15,206 bases of DNA from an uncultured Porphyromonadaceae bacterium (GTDB lineage: Bacteria > Bacteroidota > Bacteroidia > Bacteroidales > Muribaculaceae), in NCBI GenBank assembly GCA_947175715.1, contig CAMWOD010000007.1, positions 1-15,206 on the forward strand. Direction: 5' to 3'. Below the pieces are notes generated by a model. It worked only from the letters and a program-made list of their open reading frames with translations. It did not search any database and was not told the origin of the DNA. Below, piece after piece: positions 7,363-13,891 of this stretch. How positions within the stretch are numbered: position 1 is the stretch's first letter; each line of letters opens with the position of its first letter. The position numbers were made by a program, and so were the translations under genes.

Positions 7363-8577
7363 CTATTGAATTAGAGGGAGGATGCGGTAGATTGCTTCGA
7401 TGAATTTGTCGACTTCATCACGGGTGTTGTACACGGCAAATGATGCTCGCACGCACCCCTCGATGCCCAGAGCTGCCATAAGGGGCTGGGCGCAGTGATG
7501 CCCCGTGCGCACTGCCACGCCGAGCTTGTCGAGCAGTGTGCCAGTATCGAAGTGATGGGCATTTCCTATCAGGAATGATATTATGGCCTCCTTGCCGGGG
7601 GCTGTGCCAAATATCCTCATGCCAGGGATTTCCAGCATCCGCACGGTGGCGTAGCGCAGTAGTTCTTGCTCGTGGGCATTGATGTTTTCGACGCCAATTG
7701 AGTCCATATAGTCGATGGCGGTATGTAGAGCTGCAATGTCGACAAAGTCGGGGGTACCGGCTTCGAACTTGTAGGGGAGGTCGGCGAAAGTGGTCTTCTC
7801 GAAGCTCACGTGTGCTATCATCTCGCCACCACCCTGGTAGGGGGGCATTTTTTCGAGTAGCGATTGACGTCCGTAGAGCACGCCGATACCTGACGGGCCG
7901 TACATCTTGTGCGATGAGAATGCGTAGAAATCGGCGTCGAGCTGCTGCACGTCAACCCGCATGTGGGCTATGGCCTGTGCTCCGTCGACGAGTACGGGTA
8001 CTCCATGAGCGTGGGCAGTTTCTATGATATCCTTTACTGGATTGACTGTGCCAAGCACATTGGATACATGGGTCACGGCCACCAAGGCTGTGCGCTCGGA
8101 GAATAGTGAACGGTATGTGTCGAGGTCGAGAGTGCCATCGGCATGGATGGGCACTACCTTGATGGTGATATGTTTGCGGGTGCGTAGGAGCTGCCAGGGC
8201 ACTATGTTGGCGTGGTGCTCCATGACGGTGAGTATTATCTCTGAGCCGTCGGGTATGAGCTGCCCGTAGCTTGATGCCACGAGGTTGATGCTCTCGGTGG
8301 TGCCGCGAGTGAAGATTATGTCGCTTGCCGAAGGTGCGTTGATCAGTTGTGCCACTCTGCGGCGTGTGGCCTCCATGGCTTCGGTAGCCATCTGGGCCAT
8401 GTGGAAGGTGCCGCGATGCACGTTGGCTTTGGCGTTGTAGTATGAGTGTACGATGTCGTCGACAACAGCGCTGGGTGTCTGTGTTGTGGCGGTGTTGTCA
8501 AGATATATCAGTGGCTTGCCATACACCGTCTTTTGGAGTATGGGGAAGTCGTTCCTGATTTTCTGAATATCAATCAT
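7363..8577 (-). CDS. sufS: Cysteine desulfurase SufS
   Basis: SufS is a PLP-dependent group II cysteine desulfurase of 404 residues. It converts cysteine to alanine and passes the sulfur as a persulfide to the SUF scaffold. The PLP lysine is Lys224 in SSHKMYGPSGIGVLYG and the persulfide cysteine is Cys362 in RTGHHCAQP; both lie within two positions of their E. coli counterparts (226 and 364). Other motifs are TTESINLVA near the N-terminal half, VMEHHANIVPW and LVDGAQAIAH. Its ATG overlaps the end of sufD by 8 bases, showing translational coupling as last gene of the sufBCDS block. No SufE or SufU gene is visible in the window. It ends in TAG, so TAG is a working stop codon in this genome. Confidence 0.97.
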   Translation of the reverse strand: MIDIQKIRNDFPILQKTVYGKPLIYLDNTATTQTPSAVVDDIVHSYYNAKANVHRGTFHMAQMATEAMEATRRRVAQLINAPSASDIIFTRGTTESINLVASSYGQLIPDGSEIILTVMEHHANIVPWQLLRTRKHITIKVVPIHADGTLDLDTYRSLFSERTALVAVTHVSNVLGTVNPVKDIIETAHAHGVPVLVDGAQAIAHMRVDVQQLDADFYAFSSHKMYGPSGIGVLYGRQSLLEKMPPYQGGGEMIAHVSFEKTTFADLPYKFEAGTPDFVDIAALHTAIDYMDSIGVENINAHEQELLRYATVRMLEIPGMRIFGTAPGKEAIISFLIGNAHHFDTGTLLDKLGVAVRTGHHCAQPLMAALGIEGCVRASFAVYNTRDEVDKFIEAIYRILPLIQ

Positions 8578-9940
8578 TGTTGTCGATTTTGATGTGACAA
8601 CCGCTATGGCATGTATGGCACGACGTCTTGCGGCCTGCCAGGCGATTCTCTACGAGATAGTGCAGGCGGTCGCGCAGTGTGTCGAGTCGCACGGTGTCGA
8701 CTACATCGGCCATAAAGGCCTGCATCAGCATGGTGCGTGCCTCGGCGTAGGGTATGCCTCGGGTACGCATATAGAATAGCGCTTGCTGGTCGAGCTGCCC
8801 GGTGGTGGCTCCGTGCGAGCACTTTACGTCGTCGTTGAATATCAGCAGCTGCGGCTTGGTGTGCATGCGGGCTTTGTCGCCTGCAAGTATGTTGCGGTTG
8901 CTCTGGTAGGCTTCGGTGAAGCGACCTTCGGGTGTAACGGTTATCGAACCCTCGAATGCTCCGGTCGACTCGTCGTCAAGCACATACTTGAACAGCTGGT
9001 CGCTGTGGCAGCTCTGGGCCGCATGTACTATTGATGATGAGTTGTCGACGTGCATCTTGCCCGAGGCTGTGACCATTCCGGCGAGCTGAGTGGAGCAATG
9101 GGCGCCGTCGAGGTTTACGCTGAATTCGTTGCGAGTAGCACCTGCGGTGAGCGTTGAGCAGTTGACCAGCAGCGACGACCCTTCGGCCTGCGATGCGTAG
9201 AGCTGGCTCATGCGCGATGTGAGGGGTGATGTCTCCTCAAGGTCGTAGTATTCGAGTTTTGCTCCCTTGCAAGTGTAAAGCTCCACCACTTGTGACGATA
9301 GGTAGCGCTGGGTGGCATCCTGGGTGTGGTCGCACATGAGCACCTGCAGTCGTGCATCCTCCTCAAGGGCCACCACAATGCGGCGCACTGCCATAAGCGG
9401 TGTGGGAGATGAGAAGATGCTCACTATCTGTACGGCCTTGTCGCTGCTGAACCCCTTGTCGGCGTGGATAAAAACGCCATCTTGCACAAGCATGGTGTTG
9501 AGCGATGTGGCCGCATTGTCCATTGGGGCTATTTTGCCGTAATAGCGCTTGACCAGCTCCGGGAATTCGCGGGCTGCCTGCGCCAGTGACATTACTGTAA
9601 GCCCTTTGGGGCAATTCTTGGTAAGTGTGTCGGTGGCTACAAATTTGTCGTTGACCACCACGCCGAGCAGTGTGCTGATATTGGGCACGTCGCAACGGAA
9701 TGTGGCGGCGATGTCAACGGGTATGCGCATGCGGTTGATATTGACCCCATAGTCGGGGGCAAACATGACGTTGACATCGGTCTTCTCATACCCCTCGTCA
9801 TGGCTTGTGGGCAACAGCTTGCCATCAAGTGCCTTGCGAGCCTGCTGCCTCAGCGCGTTGATGGGCGCAGGGCAGTGCGCGTCGATGGCCTGATGGTGGC
9901 TGTCGTAGAGGTCGATATATTGTTGTAGTGCGTTGTTCAT
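8570..9940 (-). CDS. sufD: Fe-S cluster assembly protein SufD
   Basis: SufD is a beta-helical scaffold subunit that forms the SufBC2D complex where Fe-S clusters are built. It has 456 residues, within the normal range for the family. The C-terminal core carries DVKCSHGATTGQLDQQALFYMRTRGI; His376 in CSHGA corresponds to the functionally important E. coli SufD His360. The N-terminal third is more variable, as is usual. Its start overlaps the sufC stop by 4 bases (ATGA at 9937-9940) and its end overlaps sufS by 8 bases, so translation of the three genes is likely coupled. An early translation stop in sufC could therefore reduce expression of this gene through polarity (inference). Confidence 0.95.
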   Translation of the reverse strand: MNNALQQYIDLYDSHHQAIDAHCPAPINALRQQARKALDGKLLPTSHDEGYEKTDVNVMFAPDYGVNINRMRIPVDIAATFRCDVPNISTLLGVVVNDKFVATDTLTKNCPKGLTVMSLAQAAREFPELVKRYYGKIAPMDNAATSLNTMLVQDGVFIHADKGFSSDKAVQIVSIFSSPTPLMAVRRIVVALEEDARLQVLMCDHTQDATQRYLSSQVVELYTCKGAKLEYYDLEETSPLTSRMSQLYASQAEGSSLLVNCSTLTAGATRNEFSVNLDGAHCSTQLAGMVTASGKMHVDNSSSIVHAAQSCHSDQLFKYVLDDESTGAFEGSITVTPEGRFTEAYQSNRNILAGDKARMHTKPQLLIFNDDVKCSHGATTGQLDQQALFYMRTRGIPYAEARTMLMQAFMADVVDTVRLDTLRDRLHYLVENRLAGRKTSCHTCHSGCHIKIDNND

Positions 9941-10698
9941 TGCTTTGCGTCTTCTTGCTCTTTAATCCAGTCGTAGCCGCGTTCCTCAAGCTCCAGGGCC
10001 AGGTCGGGGCCTCCGGTCTTCACGATGCGCCCTTTGTATAAGATATGCACGAAGTCGGGGCGTATGTAGTCGAGGAGTCGCTGGTAGTGGGTGATGACTA
10101 TGGTGGCGTTTTGGTCGGTTTTGAGCTTGTTGACACCGCCGGCCACAATGCGCAGTGCGTCGATGTCAAGGCCCGAGTCGGTTTCGTCGAGGATTGACAG
10201 CTTTGGCTCGAGTACTGCCATCTGGAATATCTCGTTGCGTTTTTTCTAACCAACCGAGAAGCCTTCGTTGACCGAGCGTGAGGCAAGTTTGTTGTCGAGC
10301 TCCACGATGGCACGCTTTTGGCGCATCATTTTTAGGAACTCGCTGGCGCTTAGTGGCTCTTCGTGCAGGTAAGCCCGCTTGGCATTGACGGCGGCTCGCA
10401 TGAAGTTGACCATCGACACGCCTGGTATTTCCACGGGATATTGGAATGAGAGGAACAGTCCTTCGTGGCTGCGATCCTCGGGCGATAGGCTCAGCAGATC
10501 CTTCCCACTGAGTAGCGCGGTGCCTTCGGTAACGGTGAACCGCGGGTCGCCGGCGAGCACTCCCGAAAGTGTGGACTTGCCCGAACCGTTGGGACCCATT
10601 ATTGCATGAACCTCGCCGGGACGTATGTCGAGGTTGATGCCTTTAAGTATTTCTTTTCCTTCGATACCTGCGTGGAGGTTTCTAACTTGCAATAACAT
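9937..10698 (-). pseudogene. sufC: SufC ATPase gene interrupted by an in-frame TAG in the ABC signature motif
   Basis: SufC is the ABC-type ATPase of the SufBC2D complex. The frame is intact over 253 codons except for a TAG at 10246-10248 (codon 151). The first part has Walker A GPNGSGKS (35-42) and the Q-loop in SFQYP (Gln86). After the stop, the same frame continues KKRNEIFQ, Walker B LSILDETDSG (Asp171, Glu172) and the switch His204 in VITHYQ. The family signature is normally FSGGEKKRNE; here it reads FSVG-stop-KKRNE. Two single-base G-to-T differences on the coding strand (complements of 10253 and 10248) would restore Gly149 and Glu151. No frameshift is involved. Translation as annotated gives a 150-residue N-terminal piece, and possibly a 94-residue piece from the ATG at 10221. 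It could be a true lesion or an error in the sequence; SufC is normally indispensable, so error is plausible. Confidence 0.92.
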
Positions 10699-10754
10699 AG
10701 TTAGTGGTATGTTGTGGTTGTTGAATATTCGTTAATTTTTCTCGGTTGTGAGGG

Positions 10755-12254
10755 TCAGCCTACTGAGCCCTCAAGTGTGAGCGACAGTAGTTTTTGTGCT
10801 TCGACGGCAAACTCCATGGGCAACTTGTTCATCACCTCCTTGGCGTAGCCATTGACTATCAGGCCCACGGCCTCCTCAGTGGGGATGCCTCGCTGGTTGC
10901 AGTAAAATAGCTGCTCCTCCGATATTTTTGACGTGGTGGCTTCATGCTCCACGATGGCGGTGTCGTTCTGCACATAGATGTAGGGGAAGGTGTGAGCGCC
11001 ACAATGATTGCTCAGCAGCAGTGAGTCGCACTGAGTGTAATTGCGGGCGCCTTCGGCCTTGGGGGCCACTTTCACCAGTCCGCGGTAGGAGTTTTCGCTG
11101 TAACCGGCCGATATGCCTTTGCTTACTATGGTTGAGCGGGTGTTGCGCCCGAGATGTATCATTTTTGTGCCGGTGTCGGCCTGCTGGCGGTTGCGGGTTA
11201 CGGCCACGGAGTAGAATTCGCCTGTTGATCCTTCGCCGGCAAGGATGCATCCTGGATATTTCCAAGTGATGGCCGAGCCGGTCTCTACCTGTGTCCACGA
11301 CAGCTTGGAGTAGTCGCCGCGGCACAGTCCGCGCTTGGTCACGAAGTTGTACACGCCTCCGCGGCCGTCCTTGTCGCCGGCATACCAGTTTTGCACGGTG
11401 GAATATTTGACTTCGGCGCGGTCTTCTACTATGATTTCCACGATAGCAGCGTGCAGCTGGTTTTCGTCGCGCATCGGGGCGGTGCAACCTTCGAGGTAGC
11501 TCACGTAGGCGTCGTCGTCGGCCACGATGAGTGTGCGCTCAAACTGCCCTGTGCCTGCCGCATTGATGCGGAAGTAGGTTGACAGCTCCATTGGGCATCG
11601 CACCCCTTTGGGTATGTACACGAATGAGCCGTCGGAGAATACCGCCGAGTTGAGGGCGGCGAAGAAGTTGTCGGTATATGGCACTACCTTGCCTAAGTAT
11701 TTTTTCACCAGGTCGGGGTAGTTTTTTACGGCCTCGGAAAATGAGCAGAATATGATGCCGCGCTCGGCAAGTACCTCCTTGTGGGTGGTTTTCACCGATA
11801 CTGAGTCCATCACAGCATCCACTGCCATACCGCTCAGCTGCGCACGCTCGCTGAGTGGTATGCCCAGGCGGTCGAAGGTCTTCAAAAGCTCGGGGTCTAC
11901 CTCCGATTCATCTTTGGGTCCCTCCTTTTTGGGTGCGGCGAAGTAGCTTATGGCCTGATAGTCGATTTCGGGTATGTCGAGATGCGCCCAGTCGGGCATC
12001 TTCAGCGTGAGCCAATGGCGGTAGGCTTTGAGTCGGAACTCAAGCAGCCACTCAGGCTCTTCCTTCTTCTGCGATATAAGGCGTATCACGTCCTCGTTGA
12101 GGCCGCGAGGTATTATGTCGGTGTCGATGTCGCTTACAAAGCCGTATTTGTAGTCGCTTGATGTGACCTCTTGGATCACCTTACGCGAATCGTCGCCGGC
12201 CGATAGCGGGCATTGGTTATTTTGGGTTGGTTGCATTTTAGCGATTTTGGTCAT
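10755..12254 (-). CDS. sufB: Fe-S cluster assembly scaffold SufB
   Basis: SufB is the main scaffold protein of the SUF system; it accepts sulfur from SufS and holds the nascent cluster together with SufD and SufC. It has 499 residues against 495 in E. coli. Visible key residues are Cys409 in NYTQCDS (E. coli Cys405), and His437 and Glu438 in VEHEATTS (E. coli His433 and Glu434), all at a constant offset of four. The C-terminus PMEFAVEAQKLLSLTLEGSVG is typical. Translation may start at the ATG at 12254 or six codons later at the second Met; the first is taken. It lies 16 bases after the cvpA-like gene and 56 bases before sufC, so it is probably expressed with both. Confidence 0.97.
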   Translation of the reverse strand: MTKIAKMQPTQNNQCPLSAGDDSRKVIQEVTSSDYKYGFVSDIDTDIIPRGLNEDVIRLISQKKEEPEWLLEFRLKAYRHWLTLKMPDWAHLDIPEIDYQAISYFAAPKKEGPKDESEVDPELLKTFDRLGIPLSERAQLSGMAVDAVMDSVSVKTTHKEVLAERGIIFCSFSEAVKNYPDLVKKYLGKVVPYTDNFFAALNSAVFSDGSFVYIPKGVRCPMELSTYFRINAAGTGQFERTLIVADDDAYVSYLEGCTAPMRDENQLHAAIVEIIVEDRAEVKYSTVQNWYAGDKDGRGGVYNFVTKRGLCRGDYSKLSWTQVETGSAITWKYPGCILAGEGSTGEFYSVAVTRNRQQADTGTKMIHLGRNTRSTIVSKGISAGYSENSYRGLVKVAPKAEGARNYTQCDSLLLSNHCGAHTFPYIYVQNDTAIVEHEATTSKISEEQLFYCNQRGIPTEEAVGLIVNGYAKEVMNKLPMEFAVEAQKLLSLTLEGSVG

Positions 12255-12270
12255 CTATCTTTTGATAACG

Positions 12271-12789
12271 TCAGTGCTGCATGAATAGTTGACGTGGCGA
12301 CTCGCTGCCGAGTATGTCGGGAGCGAAATCGAGCATTGATCTCACAGCTCGACCGTGGTTGAGTTCACCCTTGTTGGCCAGGCTCTCCCCCGGGTGTGCC
12401 ATCTGCCATATATTCATCAGTAGTGAGAGGGCTAACAGCCAGCTGAAAAGGGAGAACAGCATCCCTCCCACACGGTCAACCACGCTCAGGCACATGGCGC
12501 TTGCCATGATGCGCATCATGCGCGATAAAAACACAACGGTGGTAAACACCACGGCAAATATGATGATGTTGGCCACCATTGAGTCGATGTAGGCGTCGAC
12601 CGAACTACCCTTGTCGGCGCCGGTCAGGTGCCCTATGAGCGTGGCCATTGGGTCACCTACAAGTCGGCAGGCGATAATGCCCCCCACGATGCCCCCCACG
12701 ATACCAAGCTGGGCTATGAGCCCTTTCCATATTCCGAATAGGATTGATGTGGCAAATACTGCAACTATCAATAAATCAATGCTTGACAT
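12271..12789 (-). CDS. CvpA-family inner membrane protein
   Basis: This 172-residue protein has about four hydrophobic segments (roughly residues 5-22, 26-44, 70-92 and 106-127) and the CvpA-family start, an acidic residue near the N-terminus (SSIDLLI) followed by FGIWKGLIAQLG. The glycine-rich second segment GIVGGIVGGI is encoded by an exact 12-base tandem repeat. Family members are named after the E. coli colicin V production protein and have been linked to envelope homeostasis, but the molecular role is not known. Its C-terminal tail is soluble and ends near an aspartate/serine-rich stretch. It lies 42 bases after the DJ-1 gene and 16 bases before sufB, so it is likely in the suf transcript. 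Confidence 0.85.
   Translation of the reverse strand: MSSIDLLIVAVFATSILFGIWKGLIAQLGIVGGIVGGIIACRLVGDPMATLIGHLTGADKGSSVDAYIDSMVANIIIFAVVFTTVVFLSRMMRIMASAMCLSVVDRVGGMLFSLFSWLLALSLLMNIWQMAHPGESLANKGELNHGRAVRSMLDFAPDILGSESPRQLFMQH
12679..12702. repeat. Exact 12-bp tandem repeat inside the cvpA-like gene
   Basis: GCCCCCCACGAT occurs twice in tandem, encoding part of GIVGGIVGGI on the minus strand. Each unit adds four residues in frame, so copy-number change by slippage would alter the membrane segment length without a frameshift. Glycine-zipper sequence could also explain it. Confidence 0.7.
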
Positions 12790-12831
12790 CGTTTGCTGGT
12801 TTTTCGGGGTGGGTTGCTGCAGTTTACAGCC

Positions 12832-13395
12832 TTAGGCGTAGTAGAGGGTGCCTTGTCCTATCTGACGGGCTGTGTCCTCACCGAGCGAGTTTGCGATGAT
12901 GGCGAGGGCGAATGGGAAGGCCGACGATGGACCGTTGGCGGTAATGATATTGTCGGATGCCACTACGCGGCGGCTTGTGTCCCAGGTCGTACGGTCGAGA
13001 CCTGCCTCGCATCCGGGGTAGCATGTGGCGGTGAGTCCGTCGAGAATCCCTAATGGGTAGAGCACCATAGCGGGGGCGGCGCAGATAGCTGCGATTTTGC
13101 TCTTTCCGGCTTTGAGATTGTCGACAATCAGCTTGCCCAGGGGCTGATATGAGCCTAATGTGGATGCGCCGGGGAGTCCGCCAGGGCATATTAGCCATTC
13201 GGCTTCTACGTCGGTGGGCAGTTCTTCGAAAAGTATATCGGCCACGGTAGCGATGCCATTGGCTCCGGTGACGGTGGTTGATCCAGTTACTGATACGGGT
13301 ACTACAATCATGCCTGCGCGGCGCATCAGGTCAATTGTGGCAAGGGCTTCGATTTCTTCAAAGCCGTCGGCGAGAAAGATGTACGAAGGTTTCAT
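12832..13395 (-). CDS. DJ-1/PfpI family protein (YajL/ThiJ-like)
   Basis: This 187-residue cytoplasmic protein of the DJ-1 branch of the PfpI superfamily starts with the flavodoxin-like strand SYIFLADGFEEIEA, which supplies the conserved glutamate near residue 16. The nucleophile elbow AAICAAPAMVL places the reactive Cys at 105, matching human DJ-1 Cys106. PGGLPGASTL and ITANGPSSAFPFAL are further family motifs. Members are linked to oxidative stress protection and glyoxal or methylglyoxal detoxification; the exact activity cannot be read from sequence. It lies 43 bases after the small sorting-domain gene and 42 bases before the cvpA-like gene. An oxidant-related role would fit its place ahead of the suf genes (inference). 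Confidence 0.92.
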   Translation of the reverse strand: MKPSYIFLADGFEEIEALATIDLMRRAGMIVVPVSVTGSTTVTGANGIATVADILFEELPTDVEAEWLICPGGLPGASTLGSYQPLGKLIVDNLKAGKSKIAAICAAPAMVLYPLGILDGLTATCYPGCEAGLDRTTWDTSRRVVASDNIITANGPSSAFPFALAIIANSLGEDTARQIGQGTLYYA

Positions 13396-13438
13396 AATTG
13401 TCGTGGTTATGATGGTTAGAAGCTAAGCGGGTGCCGCG

Positions 13439-13756
13439 TCATATAGTGATTCGGCGCGTTATGGCCCCCGCTTTGAGTATATATATGCCACGTGATGCCA
13501 CGTGGAGCCTGAAGGTGCCAGCCGGTAGTGAGTCCTGGCTGATGAGTTGCCCCAATATTGAGTATATCTTGATTGTGATGGGGCGTGTGGTGTTGACGTA
13601 TATCCAGCCGTCGCTCACCACTATCTCCGGACCGTCGTTGTCCACCTGCGTGCGATCGGCCGAAGCGGGCACTCGGTCGGTTTCTTCCCATGCCTTGGCG
13701 TTCCAGCCGATGGCCGAAATAAGCAAGATTGCCAATGTTGTGATTAGTCGCTGCAT
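13439..13756 (-). CDS. Small secreted protein made almost only of a T9SS C-terminal sorting domain
   Basis: This 105-residue protein has a signal peptide (residues 1-22, hydrophobic core LITTLAILLISAIG, probable cleavage after AKA). About 20 polar residues follow, and from about residue 43 there is a segment with the layout of a T9SS type A sorting domain: a strand pair around GWIYVNTTRPITIKIYS, then ILGQLIS, then RGIYILKAG and a short final strand ending in RRITI. Such domains are recognised by PorV and removed on export, so almost nothing would remain as cargo. An upstream in-frame start at 13819 would put the promoter-like element inside the coding sequence and bury the signal peptide, so the ATG at 13756 is preferred. 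It lies 43 bases before the DJ-1 gene. Function unknown; a remnant of a larger cargo gene is an alternative. Confidence 0.75.
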   Translation of the reverse strand: MQRLITTLAILLISAIGWNAKAWEETDRVPASADRTQVDNDGPEIVVSDGWIYVNTTRPITIKIYSILGQLISQDSLPAGTFRLHVASRGIYILKAGAITRRITI

Positions 13757-13785
13757 GGTGAGTGTAAGTGTGTGGATATTTGTGG

Positions 13786-13816
13786 CAAAAGTAGTGATTT
13801 TTGCCCAACCCCACAA
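13786..13816 (-). promoter_or_regulatory. Bacteroidetes-type promoter for the small sorting-domain gene and possibly the suf unit
   Basis: On the minus strand TACTTTTG (13793-13786) fits the Bacteroidetes -7 consensus TAnnTTTG. A TTG (13816-13814) lies 20 bases upstream of it, near the expected -33 position. The predicted start of transcription would fall a little over 20 bases before the ATG at 13756. No comparable element was seen between the genes from 13439 down to sufB. Confidence 0.6.
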
Positions 13817-13831
13817 CACTTTTTAAATCAA

Positions 13832-13869
13832 TGGTCGCAACGGAGCGGATTCGGCTCTCGTTGCGACCA
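13832..13869 (-). terminator. Strong hairpin downstream of the AT-rich T9SS cargo gene
   Basis: Arms TGGTCGCAACG (13832-13842) and CGTTGCGACCA (13859-13869) pair perfectly over 11 bp. A further GAGC/GCTC pairing inside, beyond one bulged base, closes a 7-base loop. It begins 22 bases after the stop of the cargo gene. On the minus strand it is followed by an AT-rich tract with only short T-runs, so it is a likely but not classical intrinsic terminator. It separates that gene from the promoter of the next one. Confidence 0.65.
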
Positions 13870-13891
13870 CTGTGTTATGGGGTAGTTGAGC

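Noticed and set aside
10246..10248. TAG in sufC read as a sense codon (recoded amber)
   Set aside because: sufS and the antiporter gene both end naturally at TAG at their expected family C-termini, so TAG is a normal stop here. Also the adjacent Gly-to-Val change is not explained by recoding.
9937..10698. Two separate genes: a short ATPase N-domain and a 94-residue protein
   Set aside because: Both halves share one frame and together give a standard-length SufC with all motifs in order; the second ATG is an internal Met of the family sequence.
10942..11487. A 181-residue arginine- and histidine-rich frame inside sufB
   Set aside because: Same-strand frame shift of sufB; low-complexity Arg/His composition is typical of shadow frames in GC-rich genes.
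13757..13819. Upstream start giving a 126-residue small sorting-domain protein
   Set aside because: It would place the signal peptide internally and the TACTTTTG promoter-like element within the coding region.
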